Source: Paenibacillus methanolicus
Lineage (GTDB): Bacteria > Bacillota > Bacilli > Paenibacillales > Paenibacillaceae
Direction of reading: 5' to 3'
DNA length: 64,000 nt
NCBI RefSeq assembly: GCF_008124765.1
Contig: NZ_VNHS01000009.1
Location: 62,001-126,000 of the forward strand
Below the pieces are notes generated by a model. The model saw nothing but the letters and a program-made list of their open reading frames with translations. It made no database searches and was not told where the DNA came from. The translations under genes were made by a program, and so were the position numbers. Shown here piece by piece: positions 1 to 7,075 of this stretch (positions are counted from its first letter, which is position 1; each line of letters begins with the position of its first letter).

Positions 1-257
1 CGCTGCAGTCGTATACCGCGGTGTACGAGACGGAAGGCGGTTCGGTCAACGACGCGAAGCTGATGTTCTTGCTCGGCGAGCTGCACCGTCTGCTGGGCGA
101 CCGCAACACGGCCGTGCGCTGGTTCTCGCGCGTCGTGAACGACAAGCGCATCGTCGACGCGACGATGATCCGGGCCAGCCGCGAGCAGTGGCAGCTCCTG
201 CGCGAAGAGATGAAGCGGGAAGGTTTGTACATGGAGGAAGAGCGGCTGAACGCGTAA
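1..257 (+). CDS. C-terminal part of a DUF2225-like protein (5' truncated)
   Basis: The reading frame is open from the left window edge to a TAA at 255-257, so only about the last 84 residues are seen. They form a helical, TPR-like tail (FLLGELHRLLGDRNTAVRWF, then VVNDKRIVDATMIR) that resembles the C-terminus of the DUF2225 proteins of Bacillales, which have an N-terminal Cys-rich zinc ribbon that would lie outside this window. The role of that family is not established. The GTG at position 21 is probably internal. A terminator hairpin follows directly. The family assignment is from recall and moderately sure; that the frame is coding is clear. Confidence 0.6.
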   Translation, partial: LQSYTAVYETEGGSVNDAKLMFLLGELHRLLGDRNTAVRWFSRVVNDKRIVDATMIRASREQWQLLREEMKREGLYMEEERLNA

Positions 258-272
258 GAGCGGAGGCCTGAT

Positions 273-312
273 GACCGTGCGGTCCCTTAGGGGCTGCACG
301 GTTTTCTTTTTG
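273..312 (+). terminator. Intrinsic terminator after the DUF2225-like gene
   Basis: The arms ACCGTGC and GCACGGT enclose a short loop and are followed by TTTTCTTTTT. Confidence 0.8.
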
Positions 313-368
313 CGAAAGGGCACCCGTATGCAACGTCAATCGTCGTTGGCCTACGCGGATGAATAACG

Positions 369-398
369 AAACTCCGGTGCCGCGAAGGACCGGAGTTT
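369..398 (-). terminator. Terminator-like hairpin after the AIM24 gene
   Basis: A perfect 10-bp stem (AAACTCCGGT and ACCGGAGTTT) lies just beyond the stop of the minus-strand AIM24 gene. The T-run on that strand is weak. Confidence 0.55.
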
Positions 399-416
399 GG
401 AGTTTCATGCGATGAA

Positions 417-1106
417 TTATTTGATATAAATGCTGCCGAACGGCAAGACTTCGCGCAAAATTCGCTTAATGACGCTGTCTCCGCGGAGCTGGTCCTCCAG
501 CTGCGGGTCGCGGGAGCCGGTCTGGATCAGCACGGGGCCTTTGCCGGTTAGCTCCCATTGCACCTGCATATGCTGGCTGGCGAGCGGGTTCCCGTAGACG
601 GTCAGCTTGACGTTGGCCTTCTCGGGATACGCGACGAGCGAGCTTTTCTCCACATACAGCGGGCGGTTCTCGTCCAGCTGCAGCACGGCCAGATCGCCGG
701 TAACGAGGATGCCGAGCGTACCTGGACCGCTGAAGCGCATTCGTACCCATTCATGGGTGATCCAAGCGGTTTTGAATTTCTGGATGCGGCTCTTCATGCC
801 CATGCCTTCCGAATAGAGGAGCACATGTCGAAAATCGAACATGAGGTCGCTGTCCGCCGGAATATCGATCGGCTCGAGGGTGCAGCCTGCGGGCAAGCCG
901 AGCACGAATTGGGACGGTCCCTGCATGCGCGAACGAATCCATTTCTTCTTGCGGTACATGCCGGCCAGATCCATGAATTTGTCCTCGCGCAGCGTCGGCG
1001 CGCCCTGGAACGCGATAATCGAGCGGGGGTGCAGCACGTGGACGGCTTCTTCCTCCGTTAACTCCACCATGGCATGTCCGACGGGAGCCGGGGCGTTCAC
1101 TTTCAT
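417..1106 (-). CDS. AIM24 family protein
   Basis: A 229-residue protein of the AIM24 type (beta-rich fold, molecular role unknown in bacteria). Visible hallmarks are the block GPGTLGILVTGDLAVLQL followed by a strand resembling LYVEKSSLVAYPE, then GNPLASQHMQVQW and a C-terminal PFGSIYIK. It has no signal peptide or membrane segment. The ATG at 1106 was chosen because it overlaps the stop of the upstream coiled-coil gene by ATGA, which implies translational coupling. A longer in-frame start (1157) would run into that gene. The pairing with a membrane-anchored coiled-coil protein suggests joint function, which is inference. Confidence 0.7.
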   Translation of the reverse strand: MKVNAPAPVGHAMVELTEEEAVHVLHPRSIIAFQGAPTLREDKFMDLAGMYRKKKWIRSRMQGPSQFVLGLPAGCTLEPIDIPADSDLMFDFRHVLLYSEGMGMKSRIQKFKTAWITHEWVRMRFSGPGTLGILVTGDLAVLQLDENRPLYVEKSSLVAYPEKANVKLTVYGNPLASQHMQVQWELTGKGPVLIQTGSRDPQLEDQLRGDSVIKRILREVLPFGSIYIK

Positions 1107-1564
1107 TCGGAGCCACCTCCCGCGGAACGGTTGCTGCGCCACGCCCGGTATCGCCATATGCGAACCGAGACGATGTACAGCAGTCCGGCGCCGGCGAACA
1201 CGAGGACGGATGCGGCGATTTTGCGGTAGAACCGTTTGCGCTCCGATTGATCGTTCTCCAGCTGTTCCATTCGCGTCAGCAGCGTTTCGTTTTGTTCCAT
1301 GAGCGCCTCGTTCTGCTGCCGGTACGTTTCGTTCTCCCGCATCAGCTTCAGCTGCTGCTGCGCGTACTCGTCCGCTTTGCGGCGGGCTTCGTCGAGCTCT
1401 TCCTGGGTCTGGACGAATTGCTGCTGCAGCTCGTCCAGCTTCTCGGGCGCATTGTAAATATCTTTGAACCGGTCGATGACGCTGCCGTCGGCCGAAGGGG
1501 GCGCGCTCGCGAGCAGCCCGGCCGCAACCACGGCAGCCATCCCGATTCGCGCGTAACGTTTCAT
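1103..1564 (-). CDS. Coiled-coil protein with signal/anchor and C-terminal membrane helix
   Basis: A 153-residue protein of unrecognised family. It starts with a basic n-region and a hydrophobic stretch (MKRYARIGMAAVVAAGLLAS), continues with a charged heptad-rich coiled coil (about residues 35-110, many Glu/Gln such as QQQFVQTQEELDEARRKADE), and has a second hydrophobic helix (about 116-137, ASVLVFAGAGLLYIVSVRIW) before a basic tail. The ATG at 1564 has GAGGTG six bases upstream; the ATG at 1570 would be too close to that site. It is coupled to AIM24 by an ATGA overlap. A scaffold that anchors AIM24 at the membrane is only a guess. Confidence 0.7.
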   Translation of the reverse strand: MKRYARIGMAAVVAAGLLASAPPSADGSVIDRFKDIYNAPEKLDELQQQFVQTQEELDEARRKADEYAQQQLKLMRENETYRQQNEALMEQNETLLTRMEQLENDQSERKRFYRKIAASVLVFAGAGLLYIVSVRIWRYRAWRSNRSAGGGSE

Positions 1565-1699
1565 CGTCATCACCTCGGTTGCCTTGCGGAACGTTTGTTT
1601 CATTGTACCCCGCGGTTTCTCGTTTGAACAGCGGGGATGGACCGCGGGAGCAATTGGCATGTCGGCATATACGCTGCCGATTGCGGGCCGATCCGGCGG

Positions 1700-1936
1700 C
1701 TACCCTTTGCGCAGCTTCGTGTCCGTCAGCAAATAGTCGGCGTCCGCGTCCACCACCGTCACCCGGCCGTGGCAGCAGGGGAACACGAGCAACCGTTTCT
1801 TCCCGGTCTTGATGTCCTTCAGCTCGGCTGGCCGCAGCGGCAGCAGTACGTTGTCCGCGCCGCAGAAGGGGCAGGAGGGGACGTACACGTCCTTCATCTG
1901 GATATCGTAGGGCCAGGCCCGTTCGAACGGAATCAA
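1700..1936 (-). CDS. Small CxxC...CC zinc-ribbon-like protein
   Basis: A 78-residue protein with a CPFCGADN motif and a later PCCHG, so four cysteines are arranged like a small zinc ribbon. Hydrophobic and charged residues between them (KKRLLVF) fit a compact beta fold. It starts at TTG 1936, in a TTGA overlap with the YycC stop and with AAAGGAGAGG seven bases upstream. An in-frame extension upstream overlaps yycC out of frame and is discarded. No function can be stated; a metal- or RNA-binding role is inferred from the cysteines only. Confidence 0.75.
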   Translation of the reverse strand: MIPFERAWPYDIQMKDVYVPSCPFCGADNVLLPLRPAELKDIKTGKKRLLVFPCCHGRVTVVDADADYLLTDTKLRKG

Positions 1937-2121
1937 GGCTTGTCCTCTCCTTTGGCGTCTAGACCTTCGGATGCTGCAGGCGAGGCGGATTTCGCGGCCA
2001 GTTCGGCCATTTTCTGCATCAAAATATGTTTGGGCATATGCATCAGATGCTCGATCGGCACATTTAATTCTTTCGACAGCCGGATTGCGGTCTCCGGCGA
2101 AATTTGAAGCGGTCTGGACAT
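1933..2121 (-). CDS. yycC: YycC family protein
   Basis: A 62-residue protein closely resembling Bacillus YycC, a small uncharacterised protein. The signature RPLQISPETAIRLS and the segment IEHLMHMPKHILMQKMAEL are conserved in that family. The tail is Ala/Ser-rich and probably disordered. AAAGGAG lies ten bases before the ATG. The stop overlaps the TTG start of the zinc-ribbon-like gene, so the two are coupled. The predicted structure is helical; the function is unknown in the family. Confidence 0.85.
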   Translation of the reverse strand: MSRPLQISPETAIRLSKELNVPIEHLMHMPKHILMQKMAELAAKSASPAASEGLDAKGEDKP

Positions 2122-2182
2122 GGGGGTACAACTCCTTTGGTCGGCGGAGGCCGTCCCGGTTCTCGGGAAATGGGTGAAAAGG

Positions 2183-2213
2183 TTGGCAATGCGGCGCTCC
2201 GTTTCAGTATAAT
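2183..2213 (+). promoter_or_regulatory. Candidate promoter for the M3 peptidase gene
   Basis: A TTGGCA (-35) and a perfect TATAAT (-10, 2208-2213) are separated by a rather long 19-bp spacer, 216 bp before the peptidase start. Confidence 0.35.
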
Positions 2214-2298
2214 TCAGTTATACACCGCTTCGAGGGAGCGCGCAACGGAAGCGGCCGTTCCGGCGGGCGAAGATGCATGTACATATGGGTTTCCAATT

Positions 2299-2425
2299 CG
2301 ATTTTGTTGCAGCAGGATTGTAGAAGCAATGCTACACCAAAACAAAACTTATGCTTCCGAAGCGATTTTTTGTTGCGCAGCAAAATCGAAGAAGCAATGC
2401 TCCACAAAAAATTTTAGGAGGTTCA
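2299..2425 (+). repeat. Imperfect tandem duplication in the leader of the M3 peptidase gene
   Basis: Two related blocks of about 64 bp (2299-2362 and 2363-2425) each begin with CGATTTT and TTGTTGC-like sequence and then carry GAAGCAATGCT followed by an A-rich run. The second block ends in the ribosome binding site TAGGAGG and contains an imperfect hairpin near 2362-2388. Confidence 0.6.
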
Positions 2426-2428
2426 ATC

Positions 2429-4213
2429 ATGACCTTTCCCCAAGTTTGGGATCTAGATGTCATCTACCCGGGCGGTTCGAAATCGTCTGCTTTCGTCCAG
2501 GAGCTGGACGGCATGGAGCGGGATATCCGCGCGCTGGAAGAGGAACTTCAAGCGGCTAAAGGCGATTCGCCTACGGCGGCGCAGCTGGCAGGCTGGACAG
2601 CCGTGGTGCAATCCGTGCTCGGTCGCGTTCATCAGGCGGATTCGTTCGTCGGCTGTCTGCTCGCCGAGCAAATGAAAGATACGGCGGCCGTCGCGCTGAA
2701 CGATCGCGTTCGCACGATCGCGGCGCGGTTCAATACGGCGCTGACGAGCTTCGACGAGCAGCTGAGCGCGGCTTCTGACGCCGACTGGGCCGGGTTCCTG
2801 GCGCAGGATGCGATCGCGCCGGTCGCCTTCCGTCTGCAGGAGAGACGCGACGACGCGAAGGAGAAGCTGGCGCCGGCGCTGGAGGCGCTGGCGGGCGAGC
2901 TGGCCGTCGACGGTTACCACGGCTGGGGCGAGTTTTACAATACGGTCGTCTCGCGCACGCAGTTCCATACCGTGGACAAGGACGGGCAGGCGAAGACGCT
3001 GTCGGTCGGTCAAATGGCGAATAAGCTGTCCGACGGCGACCGCGCGGTTCGCGACGAGGCGTTCGCGCATTGGGAGCGCGTCTGGGGCGAACAGTCCGAA
3101 CTTTGCGCCGAAGCGCTGAACCGGCTGTCGGGCTTCCGGCTGAAGCTGTACGAGAAACGGGGATGGGCTTCCGTGTTGAAGGAGCCGCTCGCGATTAACC
3201 GGATGAGCGAGGCCACGCTGAACGCCATGTGGTCGGCGGTGAACGAAGGCAAGCCGGCGCTGGCGCGATATCTCGACCGCAAGGCGAAGCTGCTTGGTCT
3301 GGAGAAGCTGGACTGGCACGACGTCGACGCGCCGCTCGGTTCGGCATCCCGTACGGTCTCTTATGACGAAGGGGCGGCTCTAATCTTGGATTCGTTCCGC
3401 AAGTTTAGCGCGGACCTGGCCGACTTCTCGGAGATGGCGTTCAAGGACGGCTGGATCGAGGCGGAGGACCGCGCCGGCAAGCGTCCCGGCGGGTTCTGCA
3501 CGTCGTTCCCGCTCAGCGGGCAAACCCGGATTTTCATGACCTATTCCGGCACGATGAACAACATCTCCACGCTCGCGCACGAGCTAGGTCACGCGTACCA
3601 TCAGCATGTGTTGAACGATCTCCAGCCGTTCGCCCACGAATACGCGATGAACGTCGCGGAGACGGCTTCCACGTTCGCGGAGCTTATTCTATCCGATGCG
3701 ACGATGGCGATGGCGAAGGATCGGGACGAGAAACTCGGCATGCTCGACGATAAGCTGCAGCGCTCGGTGGCGTTTTTCATGAACATCCACGCGCGGTTCT
3801 TGTTCGAGACGCGGTTCTATGACAAGCGCCGCGAAGGCATGGTGACCGTCGAAGAGCTGAACGAGCTGATGACGGAAGCGCAGAACGTAGCCTACAGCGG
3901 CGCGCTCGGCAAGCTGCACCCGCATTTCTGGGCGGCGAAGCTGCATTTCTACGCGACGGACGTGCCGTTCTATAACTTCCCGTATACGTTCGGTTACTTA
4001 TTCAGTTGCGGGCTGTACGCGATCGCCCAAAAGGAAGGGCCTTCGTTCGCGGATCGCTACGTCGCGCTGCTGCGCGATACGGGATTGATGACGGTCGAGG
4101 AGTTGGCGCAGAAGCATCTGGGCGTGCGCCTGGACGAACCGGGGTTCTGGCGCGGGGCGGTGGCGCTGACGACGGCGGACGTCGAAGCTTTCCTGACAAT
4201 GACCGCCGAATAG
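2429..4213 (+). CDS. M3 family oligoendopeptidase (PepF-like)
   Basis: A 594-residue cytosolic zinc metallopeptidase that hydrolyses short peptides. The catalytic motif HELGH is at residues 384-388, with Glu 411 in NVAETAS as the third zinc ligand, all in the expected C-terminal half. The N-terminal part is helical, and SGTMNNISTLAHELGHAYH matches the pepF/M3 subfamily. The length is normal for the family. The ATG at 2429 has TTTAGGAGG with ideal spacing; a longer in-frame start at 2351 lacks a site. No terminator was found between it and ndk, 184 bp downstream, but its relation to ndk expression is unclear. Confidence 0.92.
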   Translation: MTFPQVWDLDVIYPGGSKSSAFVQELDGMERDIRALEEELQAAKGDSPTAAQLAGWTAVVQSVLGRVHQADSFVGCLLAEQMKDTAAVALNDRVRTIAARFNTALTSFDEQLSAASDADWAGFLAQDAIAPVAFRLQERRDDAKEKLAPALEALAGELAVDGYHGWGEFYNTVVSRTQFHTVDKDGQAKTLSVGQMANKLSDGDRAVRDEAFAHWERVWGEQSELCAEALNRLSGFRLKLYEKRGWASVLKEPLAINRMSEATLNAMWSAVNEGKPALARYLDRKAKLLGLEKLDWHDVDAPLGSASRTVSYDEGAALILDSFRKFSADLADFSEMAFKDGWIEAEDRAGKRPGGFCTSFPLSGQTRIFMTYSGTMNNISTLAHELGHAYHQHVLNDLQPFAHEYAMNVAETASTFAELILSDATMAMAKDRDEKLGMLDDKLQRSVAFFMNIHARFLFETRFYDKRREGMVTVEELNELMTEAQNVAYSGALGKLHPHFWAAKLHFYATDVPFYNFPYTFGYLFSCGLYAIAQKEGPSFADRYVALLRDTGLMTVEELAQKHLGVRLDEPGFWRGAVALTTADVEAFLTMTAE

Positions 4214-4397
4214 TACATTCGAACCGCGCTCGTATCCTTAAGTGAGAGGAGTTCCGGATTTTCGTTAACCCCGTGAATGAATTGTGGGGATTAATGGAAA
4301 ACTGGATAGTGAGACTGCGGCGGCGGCATCATGTTGTAGGGCTGCCGGCCGTATGGGAAACTCGAACTCTGCTTGAACGAAAGGGGACGACCGCATC

Positions 4398-4859
4398 ATG
4401 GAACGCACGTTTGTCATGGTTAAGCCCGATGGCGTCAAAAGAGGATTGATTGGGGACATCGTGTCCCGATTCGAGCAAAAAGGCTTCACGTTAAGAGGCA
4501 TTAAGCTGCTGCATATCGACCGTCCGCTTGCGGAACGGCATTACGGCGAGCACCGGGAGAAGCCGTTCTTCGGAGAGCTTGTCGATTATTTAACGTCGGG
4601 CGAAGCGTGCGCGATGATTTGGGAAGGACAGCACGCGGTCGCGAACGCCAGAAGTCTCATCGGCAAAACGAATCCGGTCGAGGCGGTGCCCGGCACGATC
4701 CGCGGGGATTTCGCGATGGACGTGGCGAGCAACGTCGTGCATGGCTCGGATTCGCCGGAAAGCGCGGAGCGCGAAATCTCGCTGTTCTTCGGCGAGAGCG
4801 CAGCCGTTTATATGTTCCCGAACCCGCCGATCACGCATTCCGCGAACGCAGCGCATTAA
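4398..4859 (+). CDS. ndk: Nucleoside diphosphate kinase
   Basis: Transfers the gamma phosphate of ATP to NDPs through a phosphohistidine. The 153 residues are slightly longer than the usual 148-150. [11 protein letters not shown] at the N-terminus, the Kpn-loop region and the catalytic NVVHGSDS with His 115 are intact. The extra residues form a short C-terminal tail ([10 protein letters not shown]) that may extend the oligomer surface. AAAGGGG precedes the ATG by eleven bases. A terminator-like structure follows, so this is probably the last gene of its transcript. Confidence 0.95.
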   Translation: MERTFVMVKPDGVKRGLIGDIVSRFEQKGFTLRGIKLLHIDRPLAERHYGEHREKPFFGELVDYLTSGEACAMIWEGQHAVANARSLIGKTNPVEAVPGTIRGDFAMDVASNVVHGSDSPESAEREISLFFGESAAVYMFPNPPITHSANAAH

Positions 4860-4871
4860 GATCGAGACGAG

Positions 4872-4942
4872 AAAACCGGATTGTCCGGACCGTCTGCTGG
4901 AGCGTAATGCTCGAGCGGGTTGGTCGGCATTCCGGTTTTTTT
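4872..4942 (+). terminator. Terminator-like structure after ndk
   Basis: AAAACCGGA and TCCGGTTTT are complementary, enclose a nested GGACC/GGTC structure, and are followed by a T-run. Confidence 0.6.
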
Positions 4943-4990
4943 CTAGCAATCTGTCTGTTCGGTTGGTCGGTTATGCGTGAGAGAGTATAG

Positions 4991-5022
4991 CAAAAAGCCG
5001 TCTCCCGGCGGAAGACGGCTTG
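4991..5022 (-). terminator. Intrinsic terminator of the nitroreductase gene
   Basis: On the minus strand, AAGCCGTCT and AGACGGCTT form a 9-bp stem followed by TTTTTG. Confidence 0.85.
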
Positions 5023-5045
5023 CAAGCGGCGATGCCGCAAACAAT

Positions 5046-5678
5046 TTAGAACGATTCGTTGATGACGAGCTCGCTCAGCGGCAGACGACCGGACGCGCGA
5101 GCGGGTTTCGCCGCTTCGCCGATTGGAACGAGCATGACCGGGAAGAAACGGTCCGGGATGTTCAGTTCTTTCACGAGCGCTTCGGCGTTGAAGCCGCCCA
5201 TTGGCACGGTGTCGTAGCCTTTCGCTTTCGCGGCCAGCATCAACTGCATCGAAGCGAGACCGGCATTCTTGTTGGCTTCGTCGCGCGCAACTTGGGCGGA
5301 CGTATAAGCGCCGTCGATTTGGCCGACGAGCGTGTCGCGAACTTGCTGCGGTACGGCGCCCGCTGCAACCGCGGCGTCGTAAATTTGGTGGCCCGTCAGG
5401 TTGGCTTGGAGGTCACCCAGGACAACGACGACGACGGAAGCGTCGGAAACTTGCTTCTGGCCGTATGCGATCGGGAGAAGGCGGTCTTTGTTCGCTTGCT
5501 CCTTCACGACGAGGAAACGCCATTGCTGCAGGTTCCAAGAGGACGGCGCGCTCGCGGCCAGCGTCAAGATTTCGTTCAGCGTTTCTTCGGGAATAACGAC
5601 GTCGCGGTTGTATTCGCGTACCGAATGGCGTTCGAGCATTACTTGTTCGGCGTTAAGAGCGGTGTTGGATTGAGTCAT
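5046..5678 (-). CDS. Nitroreductase family protein
   Basis: A 210-residue FMN-dependent oxidoreductase of the nitroreductase superfamily, similar in length and layout to Bacillus MhqN/YodC. ERHSVREYN near the N-terminus contributes phosphate-binding arginines, APSSWNLQQWRF is the FMN/substrate block, and YDTVPMGGFN with IPDRFFPVMLVPIG is the C-terminal FMN-binding part. The substrate cannot be told from sequence; quinones and nitroaromatics are typical. The ATG at 5678 has AAGGAGAG upstream. It is monocistronic, with its own promoter and terminator. Confidence 0.88.
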   Translation of the reverse strand: MTQSNTALNAEQVMLERHSVREYNRDVVIPEETLNEILTLAASAPSSWNLQQWRFLVVKEQANKDRLLPIAYGQKQVSDASVVVVVLGDLQANLTGHQIYDAAVAAGAVPQQVRDTLVGQIDGAYTSAQVARDEANKNAGLASMQLMLAAKAKGYDTVPMGGFNAEALVKELNIPDRFFPVMLVPIGEAAKPARASGRLPLSELVINESF

Positions 5679-5721
5679 GATTTTCTCTCCTTTTATCTTC
5701 TGTGTTTTGTAAGCTAACGAT

Positions 5722-5750
5722 AGTATAATCAACTATATTATTTTTAGCAA
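5722..5750 (-). promoter_or_regulatory. Promoter of the nitroreductase gene
   Basis: On the minus strand, TTGCTA (5750-5745) and TATACT (5727-5722) are separated by 17 bp. The spacer is AT-rich with partial dyad symmetry (ATAGT and ACTAT), a possible regulator site. Confidence 0.6.
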
Positions 5751-5796
5751 CTGATTTTTCACGCAGAGCTTACGCAAGCGATCTGTAGAAAAAAGG

Positions 5797-5826
5797 TTGA
5801 CCTGGTTAGACGGACCATGGTAAAGT
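5797..5826 (+). promoter_or_regulatory. Candidate promoter of the tad operon
   Basis: TTGACC (5797-5802) and TAAAGT (5821-5826) are spaced 18 bp apart, upstream of a structured leader and the tad genes. Confidence 0.5.
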
Positions 5827-5846
5827 ATGGACAAATTTAACTGAGT

Positions 5847-5873
5847 AGCTGCGGCCAAACTTGGCCGTTGCTT
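5847..5873 (+). other. Leader hairpin upstream of the tad operon
   Basis: CGGCCA and TGGCCG form a 6-bp stem with loop AACT, extendable by an outer AGC/GCT. It sits between the promoter and the leader terminator and does not match a riboswitch class I can recall. Confidence 0.5.
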
Positions 5874-5880
5874 ATTACGG

Positions 5881-5927
5881 AAGCACCGTAAGTTACGCGT
5901 ACTAAGCGTAGTTTATGGTGCTTTTTT
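5881..5927 (+). terminator. Intrinsic terminator inside the tad leader
   Basis: A long hairpin: AGCACCGTAA pairs with TTATGGTGCT (one G-U pair), with an inner TTACGC/GCGTAG stem, followed by six T. It lies about 45 bp before tadZ and just after a candidate promoter, as in attenuators or short leader RNAs. Confidence 0.75.
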
Positions 5928-5972
5928 GCGTTTTCTTTCATACATCGAACTTCAGGAAAGAGGTGGATGCGC

Positions 5973-7073
5973 ATGCACAAGCAGCAGCTTGTCGCCGCCG
6001 TGAGGGAAGCGGATTATCTCGAGCGCCTGGCCGACTACATCCGGCATTCGGCATTCGGCGAGCGGTGGCAATTAACGGCGTTTACGAATCCGCAGGCGCT
6101 TCGCCAATATTTAAAATCCGGTTATCCGGTTGATCTGCTCGTCGCGCAGACGGCCTTCTCGTCGCAGATCGAAGAATCGGGCGTCTCCTGCCGAACGGGG
6201 CTGTTCGTTCCCCTCGGCCATGCGTGCGGCGAGCGGGAGATCGCGCAATTTCAACCGTTGCCAGCGCTGCTTCAGGCGTTCGAGGCGTTGTATTCTTCTG
6301 GCGCGCCGGGCGGGAATGGAGCGGTAAGGGGAACGAAAGAGAGCGCGGTGATCACGGTGTGCGGCGCGGGATCGGGGATCGGAAAGACGACGCTGGCCCT
6401 CCGGCTTGCTCAAGCCATGGGCGCGCGAGGCGGCAGCGCCTTCTACTTGAATCTCGAACAGTGGAACGCTTCCGAATCGTGGCTCGGCCGCGAAGGCAGG
6501 AAGGATGCGCTGTCGGAGCTGCTCTATACGCTGCAATCGGAGCCGGAACAGGCAGCCGGCCGGCTGAACGAGCTGAAGTGCCGGCACGCCGGATTGAAGA
6601 TCGACTATATACCGCCGTGCCCGAATCCGGAGGAGCGGGAATCGATGACGGCCGAACTGTCGGAGCTGCTCATTCGAACTGTAAGGGAGAGCGGCCGCTA
6701 CGACCTGCTTGTCATCGATACGGACGGACGGTTCGATTCCGTCGCGATCCGGGCGATGCAAGCATCGGATACGATGCTGTGGATGACGGAGCCTAATGCC
6801 GCTTCCCGAATCAAGACCGAGATGGCATGGGCTCATCTCAAAGGCAGGTGGGGAGAACGGGCCGCCGAACTAGCGCAGCGCATCAGCTGGATTGCCGTTC
6901 AGCCAGAAGGAGCTGGCGCCGAGCGATATGCGGAGACTAGGGTTCGAATCGACCACGTCCTGCCGCCGGCCAAGGAGGGAAGCCCAGGGGCGGGGGCAAG
7001 CGCGTCGCCCGCTTACCGGGCCGCTATCGAGCATATATTAGAGCGCCAGCTGACGCGGGCAAGGGGGCGGTAG
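5973..7073 (+). CDS. tadZ: TadZ/CpaE-like P-loop ATPase
   Basis: First gene of the tad operon, 366 residues. TadZ/CpaE proteins are MinD/ParA-like ATPases that place the pilus machine at a cell pole or membrane site. Residues 1-115 look like a degenerate receiver-type domain (VDLLVAQTAF). The P-loop GAGSGIGKTT carries Lys 138, and DLLVIDTDG is the Walker B-like strand. It lacks the extra N-terminal lysine (KGGxGK) of classical deviant Walker A boxes, so ATP hydrolysis may be weak. The ATG at 5973 was chosen because GAGGTGG lies seven bases before it and abuts the ATG at 5967. Confidence 0.8.
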   Translation: MHKQQLVAAVREADYLERLADYIRHSAFGERWQLTAFTNPQALRQYLKSGYPVDLLVAQTAFSSQIEESGVSCRTGLFVPLGHACGEREIAQFQPLPALLQAFEALYSSGAPGGNGAVRGTKESAVITVCGAGSGIGKTTLALRLAQAMGARGGSAFYLNLEQWNASESWLGREGRKDALSELLYTLQSEPEQAAGRLNELKCRHAGLKIDYIPPCPNPEERESMTAELSELLIRTVRESGRYDLLVIDTDGRFDSVAIRAMQASDTMLWMTEPNAASRIKTEMAWAHLKGRWGERAAELAQRISWIAVQPEGAGAERYAETRVRIDHVLPPAKEGSPGAGASASPAYRAAIEHILERQLTRARGR

Positions 7074-7075
7074 CG

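Noticed and set aside
2453..3319. A 288-codon frame antisense to the M3 peptidase gene
   Set aside because: Shadow of a conserved gene; Arg/Gln-rich and without a ribosome site.
5827..5927. c-di-GMP or another known riboswitch before tadZ
   Set aside because: The short hairpin and terminator lack the conserved aptamer cores I can recall; kept only as an unassigned leader.
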